From the NCBI GenBank assembly GCA_938074335.1, contig CALJEL010000035.1, forward strand, positions 1 to 33,455: a stretch of 33,455 bases of DNA, read 5' to 3'. Every line of letters starts with the position of its first letter. Positions within the stretch are counted from its first letter, which is position 1. Positions 1 through 9,003 of the stretch are shown here, one piece after another. The position numbers and the translations under genes were made by a program. The notes beneath the pieces were generated by a model. The model ran no database searches and was not told the DNA's origin. It worked only from the letters and a program-made list of their open reading frames with translations. Source of the DNA: an uncultured bacterium (GTDB taxonomy: Bacteria; Nitrospirota; Thermodesulfovibrionia; Thermodesulfovibrionales; CALJEL01).

Positions 1-1
1 A

Positions 2-133
2 AGAAGAAGGACAAGACCAATGAGCTGCTTTAACAATACAGCCTCTATAGAGAGGATCGTCTATGCAGTAATCAGTCATTTAAATGATAAATGGAGGATT
101 AAACCCTTAGATGAATTTACACAGAGATCTTGA
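2..133 (+). mobile_element. C-terminal remnant of an IS256/Mutator-like transposase (truncated by window edge)
   Basis: Frame 2 reads RRRTRPMSCFNNTASIERIVYAVISHLNDKWRIKPLDEFTQRS*, resembling IS256-type transposase C-termini. It is followed by TTTACACAGAGATCTTGACACTACC, which resembles an IS terminal end. Confidence 0.5.
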
Positions 134-191
134 CACTACCCAGGCGATTCGGTTAATTGACCTTTTCTTTACTGTCTATTATAATAAAGTT

Positions 192-683
192 ATGAGGTTT
201 CTAAACATTTTAATAAGTTTTACCCTCGTTCTGAGCTTCTCTTCAAGGCTTTATGCAGAGTACAGACAGGCTCCTGACTTCAGTCTTAATGACCTCAATG
301 GAAAAGCGGTAAAGTTATCTGATTTTAAAGGCAGGGTGGTTCTACTGAATTTCTGGGCTACCTGGTGTAATGTCTGTGTGGATGAAATGGATGGCCTTAA
401 TAAGGCTTACAGGGATATGAAGGACAGGGGATTTGTTGTGATAGCCGTATCCATAGATCAGTCAAAAAAGGCTGTGTCAGATTTTGTGAAACTCAAAGGT
501 CTTGAATTTCCTGTCCTGCTTGATCCTGAAAAGGAGGTCTATTTTGATAGATATGCTGTCTTTGGTCTTCCTGCAAGTTTTCTAATTGATAAACAAGGAA
601 ATATTAGAGAAAGATATATGGGCGAGGAAGACTGGCAGGACAGGAGTTTTACTGAAAAGGTCCTTAAACTATTAAATGAGTAG
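192..683 (+). CDS. TlpA-like thiol-disulfide oxidoreductase (redoxin family), exported
   Basis: NFWATWCNVCVDEMD thioredoxin CxxC motif; signal peptide MRFLNILISFTLVLSFSSRLYA. The ATG at 192 is preferred because the ORF-track start (111) lies in the putative IS end. Confidence 0.85.
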   Translation: MRFLNILISFTLVLSFSSRLYAEYRQAPDFSLNDLNGKAVKLSDFKGRVVLLNFWATWCNVCVDEMDGLNKAYRDMKDRGFVVIAVSIDQSKKAVSDFVKLKGLEFPVLLDPEKEVYFDRYAVFGLPASFLIDKQGNIRERYMGEEDWQDRSFTEKVLKLLNE

Positions 684-694
684 GGGAGGTAACC

Positions 695-1033
695 ATGTTC
701 AGGATAATATCAATTTTAATCATCTCAATTATAGTTTCTGGATGTGCCTCAACCTTTCTTGTTTATAAGGATGGGAAGGCACAATATTTTGGCTCCAATA
801 GAAAGGAGATTCAGGAGCTTCTCTGTAAGACGGATGATCTCAAGAGGGTTCTTGAACAGGCAAAGACAATTGATGAGTTAACAAGGCAATCGCTCTATAA
901 ATATACCTGTTTGGAACTTAACGGCGAACAGGTAAAGAAGATTTACTCTGACCTCTCGCCAGAACAGAGAAAGGATCTGAGACTTGCCTTCAGAAAAGAG
1001 GGGTATGATATTAATTATTATCCCTGTGGTTGA
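695..1033 (+). CDS. small putative lipoprotein of unknown function
   Basis: MFRIISILIISIIVSGCAS lipobox; good RBS (ggggagg) upstream. Confidence 0.65.
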   Translation: MFRIISILIISIIVSGCASTFLVYKDGKAQYFGSNRKEIQELLCKTDDLKRVLEQAKTIDELTRQSLYKYTCLELNGEQVKKIYSDLSPEQRKDLRLAFRKEGYDINYYPCG

Positions 1034-1049
1034 CTCGAGGGAAGACTAT

Positions 1050-1070
1050 AGCCATTCTGTAGGAATGGCT
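1050..1070. terminator. possible hairpin between convergent genes
   Basis: AGCCATTC-TGTAG-GAATGGCT 8-bp inverted repeat between convergent stops; weak U-tract. Confidence 0.35.
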
Positions 1071-1819
1071 TAAAGGTCACCATAAATAAATTGTAAAAGG
1101 CCCAGGGCTGTTATTGTAGCAGTTTCTGCCCTGAGTATCCGTGGTCCAAGACCTGCCTGAATAAAGCCTTTTGATGCTGCCATATTTATTTCATCAGGTG
1201 AAAAACCTCCTTCAGGACCCATTATGCAGTAAATTTGAGAGACCCTTTGAGCAGGAATAATTTCTTTCAGACCCTTTTTTGAATCTTCATAAAAGATAAA
1301 GCCTTTAAATCTTTCATCCATCAGTCTTAAAAAATCCTCAAAGAGGATTGGTTTATGTATAGCTGGTATCTCTGTCCTTCCGCATTGTCTCACAGACTCC
1401 TTTGCAATCTTATGCCATCTTTCGTATTTTTCTGTGCTTCTTGCAATGGTCCTCGAGCTTATAACAGGGTATATCTCTTTAACGCCAAGCTCTGTTGCCT
1501 TTTGTATGACAAGGTCCATCTTTTCACCTTTAAGGATTGACTGGACCAGGATTAATTTGAGGGATGATTCTGTATTGACCTTTTCTGTTCCTTTTATTTT
1601 TGCTATTACCTCTTTTTTATTTATTGAGATAATCTCTGCTGAGTGGACATTCCCCCTATCATCAAGTATATGTAACAGATCAGCCTTCTTTAATCTAAGG
1701 ACATTTATCAGGTAATGGGCATCCTTATCCGAAATCCTGACTTCCTTTTGAGGAGACAAAGTCACGGAAGGTATTATGATACGAGGCATTAGATTTTTAA
1801 GACTGAATAAAGGATACAA
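1070..1819 (-). CDS. rsmE: 16S rRNA (uracil1498-N3)-methyltransferase
   Basis: Motifs QKATELGVKEIYPVISSRT and GPEGGFSPDEI...LGPRILRAETATITAL are typical of RsmE. Confidence 0.93.
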   Translation of the reverse strand: MYPLFSLKNLMPRIIIPSVTLSPQKEVRISDKDAHYLINVLRLKKADLLHILDDRGNVHSAEIISINKKEVIAKIKGTEKVNTESSLKLILVQSILKGEKMDLVIQKATELGVKEIYPVISSRTIARSTEKYERWHKIAKESVRQCGRTEIPAIHKPILFEDFLRLMDERFKGFIFYEDSKKGLKEIIPAQRVSQIYCIMGPEGGFSPDEINMAASKGFIQAGLGPRILRAETATITALGLLQFIYGDL

Positions 1820-1823
1820 TTAA

Positions 1824-1852
1824 GCGGAGGGGAAACCCTGTTTCCCCTCCGC
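1824..1852 (-). terminator. Rho-independent-like terminator downstream of the cold shock gene
   Basis: Perfect 12-bp inverted repeat GCGGAGGGGAAA-CCCTG-TTTCCCCTCCGC just 3' of the csp stop; U-rich TTAATT follows on the minus strand. Confidence 0.75.
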
Positions 1853-1859
1853 AACTTTC

Positions 1860-2063
1860 TTAGAGCTTCACTACATTGATTGCCTTTGGACCGCGTGCGC
1901 CTTCTTCAATGTCAAACTGCACGCGCTGACCTTCTGAGAGCGTCCTGAAGCCATTTCCCTTGATGGAGGTATAATGAACGAAGACATCTGGACCATTATC
2001 CTGCTGGATAAAGCCAAAGCCCTTCGTCTCATTAAACCACTTCACCTTTCCTTCGTACGGCAT
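1860..2063 (-). CDS. cold shock protein (CspA family)
   Basis: 67 aa, [33 protein letters not shown]1/RNP2 motifs. Confidence 0.96.
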   Translation of the reverse strand: MPYEGKVKWFNETKGFGFIQQDNGPDVFVHYTSIKGNGFRTLSEGQRVQFDIEEGARGPKAINVVKL

Positions 2064-2188
2064 ACTGCTTAAACCTCCTTCTTCCCTGATTCCTCAGGTA
2101 ACTCAGCCTGAAAACTACAGGCAGGCAAATGAAAGAATTCATTCACCACTCTTTTTTAGCATACATCAATAATTGATAAAAAGTAAAG

Positions 2189-2545
2189 TTAAATCTCCTT
2201 CTGTATTTTTGGAGCTGTTATCTTGAGGAAGAACCTTGCCTTTCCAATATTTCCATCAGGTTCTGTTACAAGTATAAGATAATATTCCGGGGTGATCTTT
2301 CTTAATATAATTTTATATCTTTCTGTAGCTACAGAGAATTCATCCATGTTTCCGAGCTGGAGATTTTCAAGGGCAAAATTCATTGTTTTTAAAATGGCTG
2401 AGAACTCTGCACTGAGTGCTGACTGATCAATATTGTCTTTCTGGATGTAGGCATCAACAGGTATTCCATCAGATGCTATTATAAAGGCACCCACCGAGCC
2501 TTCCACCTTTGTGACAAGAGCTTTAAGGATTTCTGAGAAGCTCAT
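2189..2545 (-). CDS. Roadblock/LC7 domain protein
   Basis: 118 aa; VEGSVGAFIIASDGIPVDAYI...SALSAEFSAILK pattern of roadblock proteins. Confidence 0.75.
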   Translation of the reverse strand: MSFSEILKALVTKVEGSVGAFIIASDGIPVDAYIQKDNIDQSALSAEFSAILKTMNFALENLQLGNMDEFSVATERYKIILRKITPEYYLILVTEPDGNIGKARFFLKITAPKIQKEI

Positions 2546-3563
2546 CTTTTCTCTTCTTTATAGCCTCAAGAAAATTAATCAATTGCTGGGTAATTACTTC
2601 ATTGCCTTTCCCCAGTATCTTAAGGAATGCCTTTAGTTCCTCAAGCCTCTGTATAATCCTTCTGTCTTCAGGATGTTCTGAAAGCATCTTTTTGTAGACC
2701 TCTATTGCCTTTGGATAATTGCCCTGCTGGATTAATCTGTCAGGATAGGAAAAATCAGGTTCTGGCATCTCAAGCCCTGTAGAGGTTATCTCTGGTTCAG
2801 CCTCTACAGGTTCAACAGGGGTTATCTCTTCAACCTCTATCTCAGGAGGTTCAACAAAAAATTCCTCCTCTGTCTTGATATTATTAACTTCTAATAAAGT
2901 TGCTTCCTGCTCCTCTGGATAGCTCATGTTTTCGGGCTCGGGTTTAACTTCTGGAATCTCCTCGGCCTCGGTGACCTCTTCATGGAGTGCTTCCTTTGAA
3001 TAAAATTCATCCTTGAATTTTTCAAATTCCTCTTCACTGTAGGAGGTCCTGGTCACGGGCATAAAACCCTCAAGATCAAAATGTTCTGGTTCCTCCTTTA
3101 CTGGCTCAGGCTTTGAAAGCTCTATGGGTCTTGAGGCAGGAGGCTCAGGTTTTTCCTCAATTTTTTGGGTCTTCAGTGTTTCAAGAGCTGATTTTGCCTC
3201 TTCATCAAGGGGATTAAGTTTCATGATCCTACTGTATGCATCAATTGCCTCTGAAATCTCACCCAGCTGTGCTGATATCTCTGCTACCTTTTTCAGTGCA
3301 AAGAGGTTATCCGGTATGGCTGCTGTGACCTTTTTAAACTCATCACGTGCCTCTTTAAGCATGTTTTTTTCAAGGTATATCTTTCCAAGTGCAACCCTTG
3401 CTGTCATGTAATTTGGCTGATTTTCAAGTCCCTTCAAAAGGACAGAGATAGCCTCCTCAAGCATTCCTGCCTTTCTGTATTCTTCTGCAAGCGGGACAAA
3501 GAGTTTTGAAAGGGGATCCTTTTCAACCTTCTCTTTGAGTTTCTCAATGTCTTCTTTTGCCAT
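2523..3563 (-). CDS. tetratricopeptide repeat protein
   Basis: TPR repeats at the N-terminus (LAEEYRKAGMLEEAISVLLKGLENQPNY...), acidic linker, C-terminal TPR; overlaps the downstream roadblock gene. Confidence 0.85.
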   Translation of the reverse strand: MAKEDIEKLKEKVEKDPLSKLFVPLAEEYRKAGMLEEAISVLLKGLENQPNYMTARVALGKIYLEKNMLKEARDEFKKVTAAIPDNLFALKKVAEISAQLGEISEAIDAYSRIMKLNPLDEEAKSALETLKTQKIEEKPEPPASRPIELSKPEPVKEEPEHFDLEGFMPVTRTSYSEEEFEKFKDEFYSKEALHEEVTEAEEIPEVKPEPENMSYPEEQEATLLEVNNIKTEEEFFVEPPEIEVEEITPVEPVEAEPEITSTGLEMPEPDFSYPDRLIQQGNYPKAIEVYKKMLSEHPEDRRIIQRLEELKAFLKILGKGNEVITQQLINFLEAIKKRKDELLRNP

Positions 3564-3589
3564 GTTATTATAATTTTGCTTGAAATCCT

Positions 3590-4185
3590 TTAAAAAGTCA
3601 ATATTTTAACTGAAGGGAAAAACTTATTTTTTACCTTTTCTGTGTACTCTCTAAAAACCTCTCCAAACCTGTCCAGCAATTCCCTTTCCTCAAGGGGTAT
3701 GATTATGAGGTTCACTATGAGGAAGTCAAATATAGTGAGGATTGCCACAGGGATATTCCCGGTGAAAAGAAATATACCTGTAAACATAGTCGTATGGGCA
3801 AGATATGTGGGATGCCTCACTATGGAGAAAGGCCCTTCTGTTATAAGTCTAAAATTTATTTTTTCAGATACCTCTGGAATACCCATGAGGCCACGGAGAC
3901 CAAGGAGTTTTCCTGTCCAGATATGAAGAGCTGTTCCTGCTATTATTAATCATACTCCGGGATAATCAATGGAAAAGGCATTTTTATTGTAAGGCCCAGA
4001 AGATATTCCCTATTCTTAAAAATAATCCATGCAATCGGTGGCCAGAGTATGGCAGGCATAATATAGGTTAGAAGACCGAGTCTTTTAAATATCCTTGAGA
4101 GTCCATGAACAGGTATCCAGAAAAGGGGTACCACAGGACATACCATTATTGTAACAAGGGCTATAAGATTGATTAAGTTCAGCAT
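3590..4185 (-). pseudogene. isoprenylcysteine/phospholipid-type methyltransferase, split by a frameshift
   Basis: N-terminal ORF (3946-4185, ...PLIIPEYD*) and C-terminal ORF (open from about 3935, LIIAGTALHIWTGKLLGLRGLMG...GPFSIVRHPTYLAHTTMFTGIFL) are adjacent in different frames and together read as one ICMT-like protein. Confidence 0.6.
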
Positions 4186-5177
4186 ATCCGTGGAAGCTGT
4201 TCTCCTGAAAGCATATCTATTATCCTTGTGCCTCCAATCAGGGTTTTAAGAAGCACGATACCCTCTGGCTTCTCCTTTACAATTCCTATGATGGATGCCA
4301 GTGTTTCACCTGAGCCTTTCAATAGATAAAGTGTTTTTTCAGAATGCTCTTCAGGAACGAATATCACCATTATGCCTTCATTCGCTACATAGAGGGGATC
4401 CAGTCCTAATATCTCACAGGCACCCTTGACCTGTGGAAGCACAGGTATTTTATCTTCTTCTATTTCAATGCATAGACCTGTTTCAATGGCTATCTCTTTA
4501 AGGGTCGTGGCAAGTCCACCCCTTGTAGGGTCACGCATGGCATGTATATTTATGGATGCATCAAGCATCTTTCTAACAATATGGTTAAGGGCCTTTGTAT
4601 CACTATGAAGAGGTGGTTCAAAGGTGAGGCCATTTCTTTGTGAGAGGATACTTGTACCATGAGTCCCGACAGGTCCGCTTACTATTACCCTGTCACCAGG
4701 CCTTATGCAACCTGGATGAATTGCCACATTGTCAGGAATAATGCCGACTCCTGAGGTGTTAATGAATATACCATCAGCCTTCCCCTTCTCAACAACCTTG
4801 GTGTCCCCAGCCACTATCCTTATGCCTGCCTTTTCAGCAGCACCAGCCATGGAGATGAGTATCTTCTGAAGATCTTCTATCTGAAAACCCTCTTCTATGA
4901 TAAATCCTGCTGTAAGATAAAGTGGTGTGGCTCCCATCATGGAGAGGTCATTAACCGTGCCATTTACCGCAAGTTCTCCAATATTGCCTCCAGGGAAAAA
5001 TAGAGGTGTTACTACATATGAATCTGTGGTAAAGGCTAATTTCCCATCTACCTTATCAAGGATTGCAGCATCTCCTGTCTCTGTTATTGAAAACCGTGGA
5101 AGAAAATATCTTCTCAAAAGCTCATGCATGAGCTTCCCACCACTACCATGACCGAGGAGTATCCTTTCAGACATCAC
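4179..5177 (-). CDS. hypE: hydrogenase expression/formation protein HypE
   Basis: GHGSGGKLMHELL, TTDSYVVTPLFFPGGNIGELAVNGTVNDLSMMGA, and the diagnostic C-terminus PRIC. Confidence 0.95.
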   Translation of the reverse strand: MMSERILLGHGSGGKLMHELLRRYFLPRFSITETGDAAILDKVDGKLAFTTDSYVVTPLFFPGGNIGELAVNGTVNDLSMMGATPLYLTAGFIIEEGFQIEDLQKILISMAGAAEKAGIRIVAGDTKVVEKGKADGIFINTSGVGIIPDNVAIHPGCIRPGDRVIVSGPVGTHGTSILSQRNGLTFEPPLHSDTKALNHIVRKMLDASINIHAMRDPTRGGLATTLKEIAIETGLCIEIEEDKIPVLPQVKGACEILGLDPLYVANEGIMVIFVPEEHSEKTLYLLKGSGETLASIIGIVKEKPEGIVLLKTLIGGTRIIDMLSGEQLPRIC

Positions 5178-5887
5178 TGATATTTATTTTTTGACCTTTT
5201 TCCTGAAAGTCTTGCCCTCAGAAGACCGAGGTACTTGTTTAGTGGATTGTTTCTTTTCAAAAAGGGTAGTACAGGCTGTTGCCTTATTCCCAGGCAGGCG
5301 AGCTCTTTAATGGCCTCTTTATTGTCATTGTCAATCTTGAGGATCTTAAAAAAACAATCTACCGCAAGTCTTTTATTGCCAGACAACAGATAGGTCCTTC
5401 CAAGATGAAGATAGAAAAAAGGAAGAAAAAATTCCCTTCCAATGCCAGCCTTCCTGGTATATATATTAAGTGCCTCAATGCAGAGGTTAATTCCATCTCT
5501 GTATTTTTTTTCTATAAGTGCAGTAAGATAACCATCAAGACACATCATATAGGGGTCATCCGGATGAAAGAACCTCACCTCTCTTGTGAGAAAAAGGGCC
5601 TCATTAAATCTTTTTCTTTCAATCAATTCACAGGTCCTTTTAATATATTCACCGAGGTTCTCGGCAAGTATGAGCTTTTTGATATCTTCTACAATCCAGG
5701 CATGCTCCTTTATTGCCTGTTCGGTGTCAGATATTCCTTCCTTTTTTCTTATTGAAATAATCTGATTTTCCGAGGATATCTTTGTAAAAAGACCCGGGCC
5801 ATGCAGTTCAGAGTCAATGGAGAAAGACCTTTCCCGTAAGATAAATTCTGTTGAAAGGTCTCCTTTGTGTCTTACAGTTATATTCAT
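5174..5887 (-). CDS. TPR-like protein of unknown function
   Basis: 237 aa; FYLHLGRTYLLSGNKRLAVDCFFKILKIDNDNKEA; 4-nt overlaps with both neighbours suggest translational coupling. Confidence 0.7.
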   Translation of the reverse strand: MNITVRHKGDLSTEFILRERSFSIDSELHGPGLFTKISSENQIISIRKKEGISDTEQAIKEHAWIVEDIKKLILAENLGEYIKRTCELIERKRFNEALFLTREVRFFHPDDPYMMCLDGYLTALIEKKYRDGINLCIEALNIYTRKAGIGREFFLPFFYLHLGRTYLLSGNKRLAVDCFFKILKIDNDNKEAIKELACLGIRQQPVLPFLKRNNPLNKYLGLLRARLSGKRSKNKYQ

Positions 5888-7005
5888 AGATTTCTCAGTC
5901 TTGAAATCTCGTATTTTATTATCTCCATTGCCTGTGATATCTCTTCCTGAGTGGTGTCTTTACCTGTACTTATCCTCACAGAGGAGAGGGCCCTTTCGTC
6001 ACTCAGACCCATTGCCTTAAGTACATGACTTGGTTTTTTCTTCCCAGCATGGCAGGCAGCTCCAGCAGAGATGGCAACCCTGTCAGAAAGTCTTGAGACA
6101 AGTTCTGTGCCCTCTATCCCATCTATAGAGATATTAATTGTATTTGGAAGCCTGAATGTCCTGTGTCCATTAAGGCTTATTCCCTCAATTGAGAGGAGCC
6201 CTTCAAGAAGCCTTTCTGTGAGGTTCTGGAGCTTACTTTTCCATACCGGCATTTCAGAGGCTGCTATCTCTGCAGCCTTTCCAAGACCTGCAATGCCAGG
6301 GATGTTTTCGGTGCCAGGCCTGAGCCCCATTTCATGACCTGCACCATGAAGTATGGGCCTTAGGTCAATACCATGCTTTATATAAAGGGCACCAATTCCT
6401 TTAGGTCCGTAGAACTTGTGAGACACCACTGTAAGCATGGAGACATTGAGCTCCTGTACAGATGTAGCTATCTTTCCAATGGATTGAGCAGCATCTGTAT
6501 GAAAAAGGATGCCCTTTTCCTGAACGATCTTCCCGATCTCAGATATGGGCTGTATCACACCTGTCTCATTATTGGCATGCATTATGGTAACGAGGATGGT
6601 GTCCTTTCTTATGGCATTGACGAGCTCATCAGGCTCCACCATACCATGTGAGTTTACAGGAAGATATGTGACGGTGAATCCAATGGATTCAAGATATCTG
6701 AGGGGATTTATTACAGAAGGATGCTCTATGCTTGAGCTTATTATGTGACCCTTGCCAAATCTAAGGGCTGTGCCGAGGATTGCAAGATTGTTGGATTCAG
6801 TTCCACCTGAGGTGAAGATTATCTCTCCTGATCTTGCACCGATAAGTCTTGCCACACTGCTTCTGGCTCCATCAATGATTAATCTTGCCTTTCTGCCATA
6901 TATATGAGAGCTCGAGGGATTGCCAAATTCCTTGAGTGCATTCATTACAGCCACCTCTACCCTTGGGTCAACAGGTGTGGTGGCATTATAGTCAAGGTAT
7001 ATCAT
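5884..7005 (-). CDS. cysteine desulfurase (NifS/IscS family)
   Basis: MIYLDYNATTPVDPRV, HTDAAQSIGK, SHKFYGPKGIGALYI (PLP Lys), SAGAACHAGKKKPSHVLKAMG (catalytic Cys loop). Confidence 0.93.
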   Translation of the reverse strand: MIYLDYNATTPVDPRVEVAVMNALKEFGNPSSSHIYGRKARLIIDGARSSVARLIGARSGEIIFTSGGTESNNLAILGTALRFGKGHIISSSIEHPSVINPLRYLESIGFTVTYLPVNSHGMVEPDELVNAIRKDTILVTIMHANNETGVIQPISEIGKIVQEKGILFHTDAAQSIGKIATSVQELNVSMLTVVSHKFYGPKGIGALYIKHGIDLRPILHGAGHEMGLRPGTENIPGIAGLGKAAEIAASEMPVWKSKLQNLTERLLEGLLSIEGISLNGHRTFRLPNTINISIDGIEGTELVSRLSDRVAISAGAACHAGKKKPSHVLKAMGLSDERALSSVRISTGKDTTQEEISQAMEIIKYEISRLRNL

Positions 7006-7844
7006 GCTAACTCCCTGTGGATTATGGTTACCTTAACGGGAAATCTTTCTATGGTCTTTTTCAATTCCTCTACTACTACAGGCGATCTGTGTCTTCCACC
7101 TGTACAGCCCACTGCTATGAGCACATAGTTTTTCCCTTCTTTTATGAATTGCGGGATAAGGAATTCTAAGAGATTGCTGAGTCTCTTCAGGAGTTCTATG
7201 GTCTCAGGGTTTTTGAGGACAAAGTCTCTTACTTTTTCATGAAGGCCATCTTTGTCAGCGAGTTCAGGCACAAAGTATGGATTTGGAAGAAATCTTACAT
7301 CAAAAAGCAGGTCTATATTCTGAGGGATACCGTATTTATAACCAAAGGAAAGGAGTGTGACCGAGGGTCTGGAATCCCTCTCTCTTGAATAGTTAGTAAG
7401 TATCCAGTGCCTGAGTTCATGGGGACTCATATTGGATGTGTCCTGTATCCTGTCTGCCATGTCCCTCAACATAGAAAGGTCCTGTTTTTCTCTGTTTATT
7501 GCCTCATCAAGGTTATTGCCTAGCGGATGGGGTCTTCTTGTCTCCCTGTATCTTCTCTTTATAACCTCGGGATCCGCCTCAAGAAACACGATTTCTGTAA
7601 GATGCTCTTTTTTTAAGGAGGAAATAATATGCCTTGCCTCCTTTAAAAAGTCCTTTTCCCTCACATCCACTCCTATGCCTATCCTGTTTATGTCACTTTC
7701 AGATGGAAGGAGCTTCAAAAAATCTGGAAGCAGTGTAAGGGGAAAGTTATCAACGCAGAAATAACCTGCATCTTCAAGTGCCTTCAGGGCAACGCTCTTG
7801 CCCGAGCCTGAAAGACCTGTTATTATTACTATATTTCTCTTCAT
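7002..7844 (-). CDS. rapZ: RNase adapter / nucleotide-binding protein RapZ
   Basis: GLSGSGKSVALKALEDAGYFCVDNFPLTLLP; GCTGGRHRSPVVVEEL. Confidence 0.95.
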   Translation of the reverse strand: MKRNIVIITGLSGSGKSVALKALEDAGYFCVDNFPLTLLPDFLKLLPSESDINRIGIGVDVREKDFLKEARHIISSLKKEHLTEIVFLEADPEVIKRRYRETRRPHPLGNNLDEAINREKQDLSMLRDMADRIQDTSNMSPHELRHWILTNYSRERDSRPSVTLLSFGYKYGIPQNIDLLFDVRFLPNPYFVPELADKDGLHEKVRDFVLKNPETIELLKRLSNLLEFLIPQFIKEGKNYVLIAVGCTGGRHRSPVVVEELKKTIERFPVKVTIIHRELA

Positions 7845-9001
7845 AGTCTTATGAGTTGATTCAGTTCAAATACTGGAAGGACAACACCAAGGACTACAAA
7901 AAGGACAATTAGTCCCATCAGTATTATCATTGCTGGCTCAAGGATGGTAACCGCACCTGTGAGTCTTCTTGAAAACTCCTCTTCATAAGTGGAGGATGCC
8001 CTCTTGAGGTTTTCCACAAGCCTTCCACTTTTTTCACCATTTGCGATCAGCTCTACAAGCACAGGTGGAAGGAATCCCAGAGAGGCAGAGAGTCTTCCAC
8101 CCTCTGCTACAGACCTTGTAGCAGTTAGGATATGGGCTTCCATTACCCTGTTTCCTGTGCATCTTGCGGAGATCTCAAGGGCCTTTATCAGAGGGATACC
8201 TCCTTCAAGTAAAAAGGCAAGGGTCTTCGTGAATCTTGCTATGTAAAGGGGAAAGAGTATTCTTAAGGGATCTCTGAGTAAAAGTTTATCTATAAGCTCT
8301 GGTTTTTTTTCTTTTAGATGTCTGAATCCTAAAGATAGGGCTATGACCATTAGAGGTATGAAAAACCAGAAGAGTTTGATAAATTTTGTGACGGTAATCA
8401 GTATCTTGGTAATAAAGGGAAGGCCTGCCTTTGTGTTCTCAAAGATCTTTATAATCTTTGGCATGACATAGAGGAAGATAAAGAAGAGCACTCCTGTTGC
8501 CACAAGGAGCATGATGAGAGGATAGATCATGGCAGTCCTCAGTTTTGACTTTATCCTGTCCTGTGATTCAAGATACTCAGCTAACCTTTCAAGGACAGAA
8601 GGAAGCTCTCCGCTCATCTCACCTGCCCTCACTGCATTAACATAGAAATCAGGGAATAGCCTTCCCTGTTCCTCCAGTGCCTTTGAAAGGGACAGACCGC
8701 CAGAGACCTTTTCCTTTATATCATTAAGAATACCTGCTAATTTTGAAGAGGATTCCTGAGCTATTCCTTTTAATGCATCGGTAAGGGAAACCTGCGCAGA
8801 AAGCAATGTGGAGAGCTGTCTTGTAATGTAAGCGAGACCTTCTTTGGAATATCTTTTAACAGGCCCCTCTGTCTTAATCAGTCTTGGATAGATGCCCAGC
8901 TCCTTTAATCTTATAGAGGCCTCTTGAGGTGTTGAGGCCTCTATCCTTCCCTGAGCCTTCATGCCCTGAGCGGTATAACCAGCATATCTGAAGAAGGGCA
9001 T
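7841..9001 (-). CDS. type II secretion/type IV pilus inner-membrane protein, GspF/PilC family
   Basis: MPFFRYAGYTAQGMKAQGRIEA..., two T2SF domains with LSTLLSAQVSLTDALKGI and FTKTLAFLLEGGIPLIKALEI. Confidence 0.92.
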   Translation of the reverse strand: MPFFRYAGYTAQGMKAQGRIEASTPQEASIRLKELGIYPRLIKTEGPVKRYSKEGLAYITRQLSTLLSAQVSLTDALKGIAQESSSKLAGILNDIKEKVSGGLSLSKALEEQGRLFPDFYVNAVRAGEMSGELPSVLERLAEYLESQDRIKSKLRTAMIYPLIMLLVATGVLFFIFLYVMPKIIKIFENTKAGLPFITKILITVTKFIKLFWFFIPLMVIALSLGFRHLKEKKPELIDKLLLRDPLRILFPLYIARFTKTLAFLLEGGIPLIKALEISARCTGNRVMEAHILTATRSVAEGGRLSASLGFLPPVLVELIANGEKSGRLVENLKRASSTYEEEFSRRLTGAVTILEPAMIILMGLIVLFVVLGVVLPVFELNQLIRL

Positions 9002-9003
9002 CT

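Noticed and set aside
1024-1055. TGA read-through after the small lipoprotein (YYPCG-U-LEGRL)
   Set aside because: Only five residues follow before another stop, and the nearby hairpin is better explained as a terminator between convergent genes.
1355-1715. Plus-strand ORFs inside rsmE, and similar antisense ORFs throughout the window
   Set aside because: They lie antisense to well-supported genes, lack RBS and recognisable domains, and reflect complementary codon bias.
3935-3955. Selenocysteine read-through explaining the split methyltransferase
   Set aside because: The upstream ORF ends in TAA (followed by TAA TAG) and the continuation is in a different frame, so a frameshift is needed, not TGA recoding.
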